From: Ulvibacter antarcticus
GTDB lineage: Bacteria; Bacteroidota; Bacteroidia; Flavobacteriales; Flavobacteriaceae
Assembly: GCF_003688405.1 (NCBI RefSeq)
Contig: NZ_REFC01000011.1
Span: 620,001-684,000 of the forward strand
Length of the DNA: 64,000 bases
Direction: 5' to 3'
The notes beneath the pieces were generated by a model, which made no database searches, was not told the origin of the DNA, and worked only from the letters and a program-made list of their open reading frames with translations. Made by a program: the position numbers and the translations under genes. How positions within the stretch are numbered: the first letter of the stretch is position 1; each line of letters starts with the position of its first letter. Shown here piece by piece: positions 27,539-37,461 of this stretch.

Positions 27539-27549
27539 AGTCGTTTTCT

Positions 27550-28131
27550 TTAGTTAAACAGTTCCTGAATGTTAGAAGTGAACAGTTTCACTGCAATAGC
27601 CAGTAAGATTACTCCAAATATCTTTTCAATAATGGCAATTCCTGCCTTCCCTAAAATCCGCTGCAAACGCCCGGATGTTCTTAATACGATAAAGACAATC
27701 ACAATATTAACGATAATAGCAATGATAATATTTTGAATATCGTACTCGGCTCTAAGTGCCAGTAATGTGGTTAAGCTACCCGGTCCCGCGACAATGGGAA
27801 ATGCGATTGGAAATACGGTTGCCATGTCCATACTATCTTCGCTTTGTTTAAAAAGAGAGATGCCTAAAATCATTTCTAGAGCAATAAAGAAAAGTATAAA
27901 GGCACCCGCCACTGCAAATTCGTTTACGTTGATGCCAATAAGTTTTAGAATTTCCTCACCAATAAATAAGAATACAATCATCACAATAGCTGCAATAATA
28001 GCCGCACGACCACTTCTTATATTGATCGATTTATCTCGTAGCGATAGAATGACAGGAATACTTCCAATGATATCTATCACGGCAAAAAGCACCATGGTTG
28101 CTGTGGCGATTTCCTTAAAATTTAAATTCAT
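27550..28131 (-). CDS. MarC family integral membrane protein
   Basis: A 193-residue protein with six hydrophobic helices. The start MNLNFKEIATA (28131) is preferred over an in-frame start 8 codons upstream. MarC features are FAVIDIIGSIPV near the N-terminus, and AFPIVAGPGSLTTLLAL in the middle. The family was once linked to multiple antibiotic resistance, but its transport role is unresolved. Confidence 0.88.
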   Translation of the reverse strand: MNLNFKEIATATMVLFAVIDIIGSIPVILSLRDKSINIRSGRAAIIAAIVMIVFLFIGEEILKLIGINVNEFAVAGAFILFFIALEMILGISLFKQSEDSMDMATVFPIAFPIVAGPGSLTTLLALRAEYDIQNIIIAIIVNIVIVFIVLRTSGRLQRILGKAGIAIIEKIFGVILLAIAVKLFTSNIQELFN

Positions 28132-28272
28132 AAGGCATGTAAAATTAGGCTGCAAAATTACGTATTAATGCTTGTAAACAAACAAAAATTAAGTTTTAGT
28201 TCTATGGTTTTTACTTCGGAAAAGAAATCGATCTATTTGGCGCCTTTCTTGGTTTTGCTTCGGAAAACATTT

Positions 28273-28280
28273 TATATTTG
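28273..28280 (+). promoter_or_regulatory. -7 promoter element of the DUF3109 gene
   Basis: TAtaTTTG is an exact consensus match only 4 bp before the chosen ATG (28285). TTTTG lies 15 bp upstream (28253-28257). The transcript would be leaderless or nearly so. The 13-mer TATATTTGCAGCA is identical at 39106-39118. Confidence 0.6.
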
Positions 28281-28284
28281 CAGC

Positions 28285-28854
28285 ATGTTTCAATTAGGAA
28301 AAACAATCGTTTCCGAAGACCTTATAGAAAAGGACTTTGTGTGTAATTTAGGTGCTTGTAAAGGCGAGTGTTGTATTGCAGGCGAGGCCGGCGCACCTCT
28401 TTCAAAAGAAGAAATTATAATTTTGGAAGAAATTTATCCTAAGCTTAAGCCGTTTCTCCGTTCTGAAGGAATTGAGGCCATTGAAGCACAGGGAACTCAC
28501 ATTATATCTCCTCTAGATGAGCTGGAAACTCCCTTGGTAAACGGAAAAGAATGTGCCTATGTATCATTTTCTGAAAATGGCACTGCAGGCTGTGGAATTG
28601 AAGACGCTTATAATGCGGGGGCGGTAGATTTTAGAAAACCCGTTTCTTGTCATTTATACCCGGTAAGAGTTCAGGATTACAGCGAGTTTTCGGCTGTAAA
28701 TTATCACAAATGGCCTATTTGTAATGATGCCTGTACATTAGGGGCTCAACTTAAAGTGCCTGTCTATAAATTTGTGAAGGACGCACTCATCCGAAAATTT
28801 GGGGAATATTGGTATGCCGAACTGGAAAAGGTGGCAGCCAAACACGATTACTAA
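28285..28854 (+). CDS. DUF3109 family cysteine-rich protein
   Basis: A 189-residue protein starting at MFQLGKTIVSED. A 39-codon upstream extension runs through the promoter and is rejected. Cysteines are grouped as CNLGACKGECC (about 19-29), CGIEDA, SCHLYPVR and WPICNDAC, a pattern shared with YkgJ-type proteins and suggesting a bound metal or Fe-S cluster. No enzymatic role is established. It is divergent from marC. Confidence 0.82.
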   Translation: MFQLGKTIVSEDLIEKDFVCNLGACKGECCIAGEAGAPLSKEEIIILEEIYPKLKPFLRSEGIEAIEAQGTHIISPLDELETPLVNGKECAYVSFSENGTAGCGIEDAYNAGAVDFRKPVSCHLYPVRVQDYSEFSAVNYHKWPICNDACTLGAQLKVPVYKFVKDALIRKFGEYWYAELEKVAAKHDY

Positions 28855-29100
28855 GTCTATTTTAATGGATAATTTTTGCTTTGTTTTTTCATCTATCGAA
28901 GAATTCCTAAATTAAATTATAGGTCAGGATTAAATATCGACCTTTTTCTTCTCTTGTTACAAAGTTGACAGGCTTTGTTACATTTATGATATACTTCAAA
29001 CTTCGATAAGAATAACTTTACATTCGATGCTTATTTTTCTAGCATTACTAGTTGATAATCATTAATTTAGCAATTAATTAACCATTTAAATTTTCAAATT

Positions 29101-29700
29101 ATGAAAAAATTATTCCTTTCAATACTGGCTTGTAGTATACTTCTGGGATGTGATAATCCGGTTTCTAAAAAAATTAAAGAAGCCAAAGAAAATGTTTCGA
29201 ATACTACCAGGGCAGTAAAAGAAATGACCAATCTTCAAGATGATATTGAAGAACTTCAAAATGTAGAACCCTTAACCAATGAAGATCTTAAGAAATGGCT
29301 TCCAGATGAAATAGACGGCATGAAGCGTATTAGCTATAAAGCCGGACAAATGGGAATGGTTCAGATAGCATCTGCAGAGGCAGTTTATGCCAATGAGGAT
29401 AAAACCAGAAAATTTAAAATTGAAGTAATCGATGGCGCCGGACAAATGGGAGCAGCGGCGACTGCAGCAATGCGAATTATGTTTACACAAGAATTTGAGG
29501 AAGAATCTGAGTATAAAACGAGAAGAACTACAACTAAGAATGGCGTCAAAGCTATCGAGGAGTATCGTAAGAACAACAATAGTAGTACGATCGAATTTAT
29601 GAAAGACAAACGGTTTTACCTAAAAGCAACCGGTACAAATATGTCTTTAGAAGAAACCTGGGATGCAATTGATGACTTAGATGCAGATGATCTAAGCTGA
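29101..29700 (+). CDS. Hypothetical lipoprotein
   Basis: A 199-residue protein with lipobox LLGC (Cys about 17) followed by a short charged helix (KKIKEAKENVSNTTRAVKEMTNLQDDIEELQ). The rest alternates strands and helices, with two QMGM/QMGA segments. It is likely an envelope lipoprotein of unknown role. It has its own terminator and is not closely linked to neighbours. Confidence 0.7.
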   Translation: MKKLFLSILACSILLGCDNPVSKKIKEAKENVSNTTRAVKEMTNLQDDIEELQNVEPLTNEDLKKWLPDEIDGMKRISYKAGQMGMVQIASAEAVYANEDKTRKFKIEVIDGAGQMGAAATAAMRIMFTQEFEEESEYKTRRTTTKNGVKAIEEYRKNNNSSTIEFMKDKRFYLKATGTNMSLEETWDAIDDLDADDLS

Positions 29701-29722
29701 TTTTAATAAAAAATTTATTTAG

Positions 29723-29757
29723 AAAAGGAGACGATTTTTAATGGTCTCCTTTTTTAT
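29723..29757 (+). terminator. Terminator after the lipoprotein gene
   Basis: AAAAGGAGAC (29723-29732) pairs with GTCTCCTTTT (29744-29753) across an 11-nt loop and is followed by T residues. Confidence 0.85.
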
Positions 29758-30155
29758 TTTCTTGACTGCCTGCAAGAAGGAAGAATTGAAGTTAAAAATG
29801 CAAATCTGCGTTTTGAACACCAAATGGAAATATATTTTAATTAAAATTTTGTTTAAAATTTAAGTGCTAAAATTGGCTTCTAAAAAGGCATTAACCACCG
29901 TAAAACGGAAGCATCTGAGGCTTATCAACGACAAACTTTGCAATTGTTTATAACTCCAAGCTTTATGTTATAATTAATTGAAAATCAGCATATTATTGGT
30001 TTTGTTTAACAAAATGTTGCGAACACTTTAATTTAATGATGTTGAAAACTTTGTTGAAAACCTAAATCAGATTTTCCACTTATAACTATTATTATTTTCC
30101 ATATTTGTTAGTCCCTAGTAACGACAATAAAATAAAATTTTAAAGCATAAGGACA
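29758..30155. other. Noncoding region upstream of nrdB
   Basis: About 400 AT-rich bases with no credible ORF. GTTGAAAAC occurs twice with a 12-bp period (30041-30049 and 30053-30061), and GTTGCGAAC at 30016-30024 is similar, suggesting a regulator array ahead of the ribonucleotide reductase genes. A near-palindrome TTTGTTTAACAAA lies at 30001-30013. CAtaTTTG near 30101 is a one-mismatch -7 candidate. Confidence 0.45.
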
Positions 30156-31133
30156 ATGAGCAAAGTAGAACCAATTTTGGAAGAGAATGAGAACAGATTC
30201 GTAATATTTCCTATTAAGCATCATGATATTTGGGAATGGTACAAGAAATCTGAAGCTAGTTTTTGGACTGCTGAAGAAATCGATCTTCACCAGGATCTTA
30301 CAGATTGGACCAATAAGCTTAATGACGATGAGCGTTATTTCATAAAGCACATTCTTGCCTTTTTTGCAGCTTCAGATGGAATCGTAAATGAAAATCTTGC
30401 CGAGAATTTTGTAAATGAAGTTCAGTATAGTGAAGCGAAGTTTTTCTATGGTTTCCAAATCATGATGGAGAATATTCATTCTGAAACTTATTCGTTGCTT
30501 ATCGATACTTACGTAAAAGACGAGAAAGAAAAAGATCAATTGTTTAATGCACTTGACAACTTTCCGGCTATTAAAAAGAAAGCCGACTGGGCATTGAAAT
30601 GGATTGATAGTCCAAGTTTTGCTGAACGTCTTATTGCTTTTGCCGCTGTAGAAGGTATTTTCTTTAGTGGAGCTTTCTGCTCAATCTTTTGGTTGAAAAA
30701 GCGCGGACTAATGCCGGGACTAACTTTTTCTAATGAACTTATATCACGTGACGAAGGAGTACATTGCGATTTTGCCGTTCACCTTCACAATCACCACTTG
30801 GTAAATAAAGTGCCTAAAGAGCGTATTCGTGAAATAATTGTGGATGCACTTGATATAGAGCGAGAATTTATTACCGAGTCGCTTCCAGCGAGTCTTATTG
30901 GGATGAATTCTAAATTAATGACCCAATATCTTGAGTTTGTAACAGATCGATTATTGGTTGAATTACAATGTGAAAAAGAATATAACACATCAAACCCATT
31001 CGATTTCATGGATATGATTTCACTTCAGGGAAAGACCAACTTCTTCGAAAAAAGAGTTGCCGAGTACCAAAAAGCAGGTGTTACCAATATGGACAAAGAG
31101 TCGAACAAAATTAGTTTCGACGCAGATTTCTAA
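30156..31133 (+). CDS. nrdB: Ribonucleoside-diphosphate reductase subunit beta (class I)
   Basis: A 325-residue ferritin-like protein that houses the diiron centre and tyrosyl radical of class I ribonucleotide reductase. Iron ligands and the radical tyrosine are visible in FWTAEEIDL, the ENIHSETY motif (Glu, His and the radical Tyr in correct spacing) and [13 protein letters not shown]. It resembles the eukaryotic-like subtype with FWTAEE. It is followed after 115 bp by nrdA; the partners form the active enzyme. The upstream spacer carries direct repeats that may regulate it. Confidence 0.96.
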   Translation: MSKVEPILEENENRFVIFPIKHHDIWEWYKKSEASFWTAEEIDLHQDLTDWTNKLNDDERYFIKHILAFFAASDGIVNENLAENFVNEVQYSEAKFFYGFQIMMENIHSETYSLLIDTYVKDEKEKDQLFNALDNFPAIKKKADWALKWIDSPSFAERLIAFAAVEGIFFSGAFCSIFWLKKRGLMPGLTFSNELISRDEGVHCDFAVHLHNHHLVNKVPKERIREIIVDALDIEREFITESLPASLIGMNSKLMTQYLEFVTDRLLVELQCEKEYNTSNPFDFMDMISLQGKTNFFEKRVAEYQKAGVTNMDKESNKISFDADF

Positions 31134-31248
31134 AAAAACCTTCCATCCTCAGAAGGAGATTTTATTATAATATTGATTACGTGCAATGTAGCAATTGTGC
31201 CTTAGAATTTATTTTCAAAAATTAAAATAACCTCGTAAAGATAAATAT

Positions 31249-33672
31249 ATGAATGTAGTAAAAAGAGACGGCCGGAAAGAACCAATAATGTTCGATAAGA
31301 TCACCGCAAGAGTTCGAAAACTCTGTTATGGTTTAAACGAATTGGTTGATCCTGTGAAAATATCAATGCGGGTTATCGAAGGTCTTTATGACGGCGTTAC
31401 TACTAGTGAACTAGATAATCTTGCCGCTGAGGTTGCAGCAACGATGACTACTTCTCATCCGGATTACGCCCGATTGGCAGCACGAATTTCCGTTTCTAAC
31501 TTACACAAGAATACCAAGAAAACTTTTTCCGAAGTAATGATAGATTTATACGAGTATGTAAATCCTCGTACCGGAAAAGACGCACCTTTATTAAGCGATG
31601 AGGTTTATAAGGTGATCATGGATAATGCCGAAGAATTAGATTCTACCATTATCTACAACAGGGATTTTGGTTATGATTATTTTGGTTTCAAAACTTTGGA
31701 GCGTTCATATTTACTGAAACTTAACGGTAATATTGTTGAGAGACCTCAACATATGTTAATGAGGGTTTCTATAGGAATTCATTTAAATGATTTGGCTGCT
31801 GCGAAAGAGACGTATGAGCTAATGTCTAAAAAGTACTTTACACACGCGACACCTACTTTGTTTAATAGTGGAACACCGAAGCCACAAATGTCTTCATGTT
31901 TCCTACTTGCTATGCAGGATGACAGTATCGACGGTATCTACGACACATTGAAGCAGACTGCAAAAATCTCACAATCAGCTGGAGGAATTGGATTATCTAT
32001 CCATAATGTTCGTGCAACGGGATCATATATCTCAGGTACAAACGGAACCTCCAATGGAGTCGTACCTATGCTTCGAGTGTTCAACGATACCGCACGATAT
32101 GTAGATCAAGGTGGTGGAAAAAGAAAGGGATCATTTGCAATTTATGTAGAGCCATGGCATGCAGATATCTTCGATTTTCTGGATTTAAAAAAGAACACTG
32201 GAAAAGAAGAAATGCGTGCGCGTGATTTGTTCTATGCAATGTGGATTCCGGATTTGTTTATGAAACGTGTTCAGGAAGATGGCGAATGGACCTTGATGTG
32301 TCCTAACGAATGTCCTGGTTTGTTTAAGTGTCATGGCGATGAATTTGATGCCTTATACCATAAGTATGAAGCTGAAAATAAAGGACGTAAAACCATAAGA
32401 GCACGTGAACTTTGGGAGAAGATCATGGAATCTCAAATCGAGACAGGGACGCCTTATATGTTGTATAAAGATGCTGCAAATAGAAAGAGTAATCAAAAGA
32501 ATTTGGGAACCATTCGTTCTTCAAATCTTTGTACAGAGATTATGGAATATACCTCTTCGGATGAGGTAGCAGTTTGTAATCTTGCATCAATCGCGCTTCC
32601 AATGTTTATTAAAAATGGGGAATTCGATCATAAAGAATTATTCCGCGTAACAAAGCGCGTAACTAAAAACTTAAATCGAGTAATCGATCGTAATTATTAT
32701 CCTGTAAAAGAAGCTGAAAATTCAAATTTCCGTCATCGTCCGGTAGGTCTTGGAATTCAAGGATTGGCAGATGCCTTTATCATGATGCGATTGCCATTTA
32801 CGAGCGATGAAGCCAAAAAGGTGAATCAGGAGATCTTTGAAACCTTATATTTTGCTGCTTTAACGGCCTCTATGGAAGAATCGAAAGTAGATGGACCATA
32901 TCAATCTTACAAAGGATCGCCTATTTCTGAAGGGAAGTTCCAACACAATCTTTGGGGAATAGAAGATGAAGAATTAAGTGGTCGCTGGGATTGGGCTAAA
33001 CTTCGGAAAGAGATTAAGAAAAATGGAGTTCGTAACTCATTGTTAGTGGCACCAATGCCAACCGCATCTACATCTCAAATCTTAGGGAACAACGAAGCAT
33101 TCGAACCATATACTTCAAATATTTATACACGTCGAGTACTTTCGGGAGAGTTTATTGTTGTAAACAAGCATTTACTTGAAGACTTGGTAGCATTAAACCT
33201 TTGGAATGAAGATCTTAAAGAAGAGATCATGAGAGCCAACGGATCTGTACAAAATGTGGATGTTATTCCTCAGGAGTTGAAAGAATTGTACAAAACGGTT
33301 TGGGAACTTAGTATGAAGGATATTATCGACATGTCTCGTCAAAGAGGGTACTTTATTGATCAGTCGCAATCGTTGAATCTTTTTATGGAGAATGCGAACT
33401 ACGCTAAACTTACTTCTATGCACTTTTATGCCTGGAAGAGTGGTTTAAAGACTGGAATGTACTACTTGCGGACTAAGAGTGCAGTAGATGCAATTAAGTT
33501 TACACTTAAAAAGGAAGTTAAAAAAGAACCGGTTGCAGCTATGGCTGAGGCCGAAGTCGATGCAACATCGGCGATCTCTAACAAGCCAATGACACCTCAA
33601 GAATTGAGGCAGATGCTGGCAAAATCGAAGGCCGCAGATGAGGATGATGACTGCCTAATGTGTGGATCTTAA
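31249..33672 (+). CDS. nrdA: Ribonucleoside-diphosphate reductase subunit alpha
   Basis: An 807-residue catalytic subunit. The N-terminal ATP-cone (about 1-90, [16 protein letters not shown]) gives allosteric control. Active-site features are [33 protein letters not shown] and [13 protein letters not shown]. The C-terminal tail ends in CLMCGS, the mobile cysteine pair that reduces the active site with thioredoxin or glutaredoxin. A strong terminator follows. Confidence 0.97.
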   Translation: MNVVKRDGRKEPIMFDKITARVRKLCYGLNELVDPVKISMRVIEGLYDGVTTSELDNLAAEVAATMTTSHPDYARLAARISVSNLHKNTKKTFSEVMIDLYEYVNPRTGKDAPLLSDEVYKVIMDNAEELDSTIIYNRDFGYDYFGFKTLERSYLLKLNGNIVERPQHMLMRVSIGIHLNDLAAAKETYELMSKKYFTHATPTLFNSGTPKPQMSSCFLLAMQDDSIDGIYDTLKQTAKISQSAGGIGLSIHNVRATGSYISGTNGTSNGVVPMLRVFNDTARYVDQGGGKRKGSFAIYVEPWHADIFDFLDLKKNTGKEEMRARDLFYAMWIPDLFMKRVQEDGEWTLMCPNECPGLFKCHGDEFDALYHKYEAENKGRKTIRARELWEKIMESQIETGTPYMLYKDAANRKSNQKNLGTIRSSNLCTEIMEYTSSDEVAVCNLASIALPMFIKNGEFDHKELFRVTKRVTKNLNRVIDRNYYPVKEAENSNFRHRPVGLGIQGLADAFIMMRLPFTSDEAKKVNQEIFETLYFAALTASMEESKVDGPYQSYKGSPISEGKFQHNLWGIEDEELSGRWDWAKLRKEIKKNGVRNSLLVAPMPTASTSQILGNNEAFEPYTSNIYTRRVLSGEFIVVNKHLLEDLVALNLWNEDLKEEIMRANGSVQNVDVIPQELKELYKTVWELSMKDIIDMSRQRGYFIDQSQSLNLFMENANYAKLTSMHFYAWKSGLKTGMYYLRTKSAVDAIKFTLKKEVKKEPVAAMAEAEVDATSAISNKPMTPQELRQMLAKSKAADEDDDCLMCGS

Positions 33673-33691
33673 TTTAGGAATAATTCAAAGT

Positions 33692-33722
33692 AAAAAGGAA
33701 GACGAAAGTCTTCCTTTTTTTT
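33692..33722 (+). terminator. Terminator of nrdA
   Basis: AAAAAGGAAGAC (33692-33703) pairs with GTCTTCCTTTTT around a GAAA tetraloop, ending in a long T tract. Confidence 0.92.
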
Positions 33723-33796
33723 ATGGAAAGAATTTTCTAAACCTACGACAAAACCATAAAGAAAGAAATTTCGTACATTTATAAAAACCTACTTTT

Positions 33797-34159
33797 ATGT
33801 TTACCATCTATCATGACCCCGGATGTGTTTTTTCAGTCACCTGTCTGGTTATTTTAAGAGCCTCAAATGCGGAATACAACAAGGTCGAATACAAAAAAGA
33901 ACCATTTACGAGAGAGATTCTCGAGTTCATTATTAAAAGTTTAGGAGTTAAGGCTTCAGACTTAATTAATAAAAAGCAACGAACTTGGAAGTATTTGTAT
34001 GAGCCTCTTGATTTAAATGATGAGGAGCTCATTCAGCTCATGATGGATAACCCCGATCTTATTGTGCGACCCATTATTGTAAGTGGAAATAAAGCCATTA
34101 TAGGTAGACCGCCGGTAAATTTGATTCGCTTTATGAGAGAGAATAAGAAAGTTGCTTAA
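33797..34159 (+). CDS. ArsC-like (Spx/arsenate reductase superfamily) protein
   Basis: A 120-residue thioredoxin-fold protein. The N-terminal motif YHDPGCVFSVTCLVILR has the conserved catalytic cysteine (about 9) at the ArsC position, with a second cysteine (about 15). RPIIV and IGRPP supply arginines in the positions that bind arsenate in ArsC. Whether it reduces arsenate is uncertain, since this family includes proteins of other roles and there is no ars operon. TAcaTTTA, one mismatch from the -7 consensus, lies 22 bp before the start. Confidence 0.8.
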   Translation: MFTIYHDPGCVFSVTCLVILRASNAEYNKVEYKKEPFTREILEFIIKSLGVKASDLINKKQRTWKYLYEPLDLNDEELIQLMMDNPDLIVRPIIVSGNKAIIGRPPVNLIRFMRENKKVA

Positions 34160-34165
34160 AGGCTT

Positions 34166-34885
34166 TTAATTTTTAATACTATCGGTTCCCAAGTATTGAT
34201 CATCTTTATTATAATACCAGGCGCGATTTTTTGGCATTTTTATACCTTCTACGACCGTTTCCTCAATTAAGAGGATATATTCTCCTGCGTCTTTCCCTTT
34301 TCCGGAGGGATCACCTTTAAAAAACTGATAAATTTCCATGGCATAGTTTTCGGGATTAAAGTAAAAGTACCAAACATCGTTGCCAACCCCTTCATCGTAG
34401 CCGGCTTGAAGTACCAGATACTCTTTGCCTTTAAATTTCTTCCGAAGCACTTTTTCTGAAATGATAGTCCCCGGATCTTTAAGTTTCATGGGTAAACCGT
34501 ATAAGTAGGTATAGTAATTTTTAAAAAGATTAGCTCTTTCGCAGCTTAGATTGTTTTCTTTTTTTATAGCTTCGGAAGGATCCGTTTCACCGTTAAATGC
34601 AATTTCACATTGGTCTGCGGTAATTGAATATTCTGTAGTTTTTGTGTCTCTAACTGCCTTCATATAGAAGTATTGCTTCGGAAGGTCTATCTGAACTTCA
34701 CTAAGTCTTGAAGGTTTTTCGGGTGTTTCCGAAGAAATCAATAATGTTCCACTGAAGCTTTCCCAATTTCCGAAGGGATCGTGATACGCAATGGCCTTAT
34801 CGAGTAAATCATTAGCCGATAGTTCTTGAGAGATTACAACAAACGGAAAAAGCAAAAGAGATAAGATTAGAGAACGGAATAGCAT
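34166..34885 (-). CDS. DUF6503 family exported protein
   Basis: A 239-residue protein with a signal peptide ending at VVISQ. The mature part (LLDKAIAYHDPFGNWESFSG...) has the beta-sheet pattern seen in DUF6503 and resembles LolA/outer membrane lipoprotein-sorting folds, with repeated two-strand segments and a C-terminal GIKMPKNRAWYY. The function is unknown. It is convergent with the ArsC-like gene, 6 bp away. Confidence 0.75.
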   Translation of the reverse strand: MLFRSLILSLLLFPFVVISQELSANDLLDKAIAYHDPFGNWESFSGTLLISSETPEKPSRLSEVQIDLPKQYFYMKAVRDTKTTEYSITADQCEIAFNGETDPSEAIKKENNLSCERANLFKNYYTYLYGLPMKLKDPGTIISEKVLRKKFKGKEYLVLQAGYDEGVGNDVWYFYFNPENYAMEIYQFFKGDPSGKGKDAGEYILLIEETVVEGIKMPKNRAWYYNKDDQYLGTDSIKN

Positions 34886-34908
34886 GTTGGCAGAATTTAA
34901 TATTACTT

Positions 34909-34979
34909 TGTCACACTGCCCTGATACTTCAGGGGTCGAAGTGCTAGCGAGAAAAGTCTTCGACAGGCTCAGACTGACA
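34909..34979. repeat. Imperfect palindromic intergenic element (REP/MITE-like)
   Basis: The outer arms TGTCACACTG and CAGACTGACA pair at 8 of 10 positions. Inside are hairpins CCCTGA-TACT-TCAGGG (34919-34934) and GTCGAAG (34935-34941)/CTTCGAC (34958-34964). CTTCGACAGGCTCAGACTGACA-type sequences are frequent between genes of Flavobacteria, by recollection. No ORF is present. Confidence 0.7.
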
Positions 34980-35077
34980 TATTTAGTCTTAATTGACCTT
35001 TGGAATCACTTCAATAAGTAATCATTTAATGTTAAATATACTCTTTTCAATATCCACAAAAAAATCATAGAGAAACC

Positions 35078-35114
35078 CCTCCTCCCTCGGCAGCTCCCCT
35101 TATTCCAAGGGGAG
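35078..35114. repeat. Intergenic palindrome related to the one at 15471
   Basis: CCCTCCTCCCTCGGCAG precedes a perfect stem CTCCCCTT (35094-35101)/AAGGGGAG (35107-35114) with a 5-nt loop. It shares the CCCTCmTCCC lead and CCTT/AAGG stem with 15471-15510. Confidence 0.6.
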
Positions 35115-35140
35115 GATCTATTTATACGTACTTTTACCTT

Positions 35141-37384
35141 TTATCCTTGCTTATAGCTGGTATAATACTCTTCCATAAGATTCATAAGCGCCGAAACCAA
35201 GTCTTTGGTTTCCAATAACAGACTAAAATATAGCGTAGTGTTTTTAGGACTCGATTCTTCAGTTCTAGTACGTGCAATTTGTTTTTCAATTTTCTTCGAT
35301 ACAAAAGCAAATAGAACATCTTTTTTCTTTAAAACATCACCAATCTTCTCGATTTCTCTATTCGTAAAAATCGACTCAATCTCAACTAATAATTCATTCA
35401 ACGACTGATCAATTTCCTGAAGATCCTTGATTTGATTGAAACGAAGCGCTTTATGATTATTGTTTACATGCTTATAACTGGCTTTCGAAATAAATTCCAG
35501 CGACTGAGTAATATCCTGAAGATATCCTAGTACAATGATGTAGAAGTTACTTCCGCGAACACTGGTTTCATCCAATTCTTTAATAAAGTAGAATACATTA
35601 TCACGAAGTTCGTCTACTTCATCATTTAGCTTTTTAACACCTTTCTTACTCTTTTTAAGTTTAGCAGTATCCAACTTAGCGAGACCGCGAAGCATATCAG
35701 AATAGATCTTATTGGTACGACTAACAACATTTACAATGTTATCTGCACTCTCTTCAATAATTCCCTGAACCGTTTTACTTTCGGTTTTCTTAAGGCCAGT
35801 TTTATTAAGTTTCGCTGCACTTTTGTTTTTGTGAAGCATATAATTTCTTACTAGAAGTCCGATAGCCAAAAGAAGCAAGATAGCAATAGCGGCTCCTTTA
35901 CCTAAGTAGATGATATAAGCCAATGTTCCAGCTGCCACAAAAGCACTGAAAGCCGTAAAGAACCAACCTCCAATTACATTAAGAACTCCAGCCACTCTGT
36001 AAACGGCACTCTCTCTACCCCAGGCACGATCGGCCAAAGAGGTACCCATTGCCACCATAAAGGTTACATAGGTTGTAGAAAGCGGTAATTTCATTGAAGT
36101 TGCAATTGAAATTAAGATTCCTGCTACCACAAGGTTTATTGAGGCCCTAATCATATCGAAAGCAGGAAGCTCGTATGTTTTGTGCTTAGGCATTGTTACT
36201 ACTGGTTTTTCAAATCGGCTACTCAACTTATCCAGAGTTGCCGCTGGAAGTATAAGGCTAAGTCCGTTAGACAAGGTCGTGGCTCCTTTAACCACAGCAC
36301 GCGATAACATATTAGGTTGGAACTTCTCATGTCCTTCACCCTGTCTTGATAGACCGATTTCAGTATCGGCAACTGTTCTGGCTTTTTTGGAAAACCATAA
36401 AGTCAATACCATAACACCTCCGGCAATAAATAATAACACCGGTTCTGCAGGTACCTTCTCTTCAAGAATACTCATTGAGAACGTAGTTGCCGCCTCACCC
36501 GATGCCATCCATGCTTCATAAGAGTGATATGCAGCCATTGGAACGCCTATAAAGTTTACAAGATCGTTACCTGAAAACGCAAGAGCCAATCCAAATGTTC
36601 CCACAGCGATCACTACGATCAAGATGCTTTTTTTGAAGATCTTCATAAACAAGAAAGAGAAAAGCGTCCAAAAAATAAAACTTACACCTATTATTAAAGG
36701 TGTTTGTTCGGCTAAAATGTCTTTAAAATCACCGTAGAAGGGAGTTCCCTTTAGTCCTTTTAGGAAGATAAAATACCCAATTGCTGTTAAGGCTACTCCT
36801 CCAAACAGTGCACCAAAATTCTTAATCTTATTTTCGTAGTGGAAAGTAAATACCATACGTGACAACCATTGAACCAATGCACCCACCGAGAATGCAATTA
36901 CAACAGAGAGTAGTATCCCGGTAATGATTTCAGTGGCTTTTTCGGTGTTGATGTAATTACCAAGATTCGCCCAGGTTTCAGTTTCATTTGCTCCAATTTT
37001 TATTAATGCCATTACTACTGCAGCTCCCAATAATTCAAATACAATCGATACCGTAGTAGAGGTTGGCATTCCAAGGGTATTGAAGAAATCCAGCAATAAT
37101 ATATCAGTAATCATAACCGCCATAAAAATGATCATGATCTCGTCGAAATAGAATTCACCAGGAACGAAAATACCTTTTCTGGCTACCTCCATCATTCCAC
37201 TGGAAAAAACGGCACCGATAAAGATTCCTAAGCTGGCAATGATCATTATCGTTTTAAACGATATTGCTTTAGAGCCTATTGCCGAATTTAGAAAATTAAC
37301 AGCGTCATTACTAACCCCAACTACCAAATCGGCAATCGCCAAAACGGCAAGGGCAACTAACATTAACAAATAAATATTATCCAT
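35141..37384 (-). CDS. PiT-family inorganic phosphate transporter with C-terminal PhoU-like domain
   Basis: A 747-residue protein. The N-terminal PiT domain has GVSNDAVNFLNSA (about 23-35), a form of the family GxNDxAN motif, and LPLSTTYVTFMVAMG in the second repeat. About twelve transmembrane segments end near 510. A soluble helical domain (about 530-747) resembles PhoU helices. PiT with a fused PhoU-like tail is known and suggests self-regulated uptake of phosphate. It follows an OprP-type porin by 77 bp, in a likely two-gene phosphate uptake unit. Confidence 0.92.
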   Translation of the reverse strand: MDNIYLLMLVALAVLAIADLVVGVSNDAVNFLNSAIGSKAISFKTIMIIASLGIFIGAVFSSGMMEVARKGIFVPGEFYFDEIMIIFMAVMITDILLLDFFNTLGMPTSTTVSIVFELLGAAVVMALIKIGANETETWANLGNYINTEKATEIITGILLSVVIAFSVGALVQWLSRMVFTFHYENKIKNFGALFGGVALTAIGYFIFLKGLKGTPFYGDFKDILAEQTPLIIGVSFIFWTLFSFLFMKIFKKSILIVVIAVGTFGLALAFSGNDLVNFIGVPMAAYHSYEAWMASGEAATTFSMSILEEKVPAEPVLLFIAGGVMVLTLWFSKKARTVADTEIGLSRQGEGHEKFQPNMLSRAVVKGATTLSNGLSLILPAATLDKLSSRFEKPVVTMPKHKTYELPAFDMIRASINLVVAGILISIATSMKLPLSTTYVTFMVAMGTSLADRAWGRESAVYRVAGVLNVIGGWFFTAFSAFVAAGTLAYIIYLGKGAAIAILLLLAIGLLVRNYMLHKNKSAAKLNKTGLKKTESKTVQGIIEESADNIVNVVSRTNKIYSDMLRGLAKLDTAKLKKSKKGVKKLNDEVDELRDNVFYFIKELDETSVRGSNFYIIVLGYLQDITQSLEFISKASYKHVNNNHKALRFNQIKDLQEIDQSLNELLVEIESIFTNREIEKIGDVLKKKDVLFAFVSKKIEKQIARTRTEESSPKNTTLYFSLLLETKDLVSALMNLMEEYYTSYKQG

Positions 37385-37461
37385 GTTTTGTGTTATTAAG
37401 AGCGGTGCAAATTTCTTATTTTAATTAAGATAATTTGTTACCAAATTGTTATTTTCTTTTA

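Noticed and set aside
28168-28284. An extended N-terminus of the DUF3109 protein
   Set aside because: The extension spans the -7 element, and the conserved family start begins at 28285.
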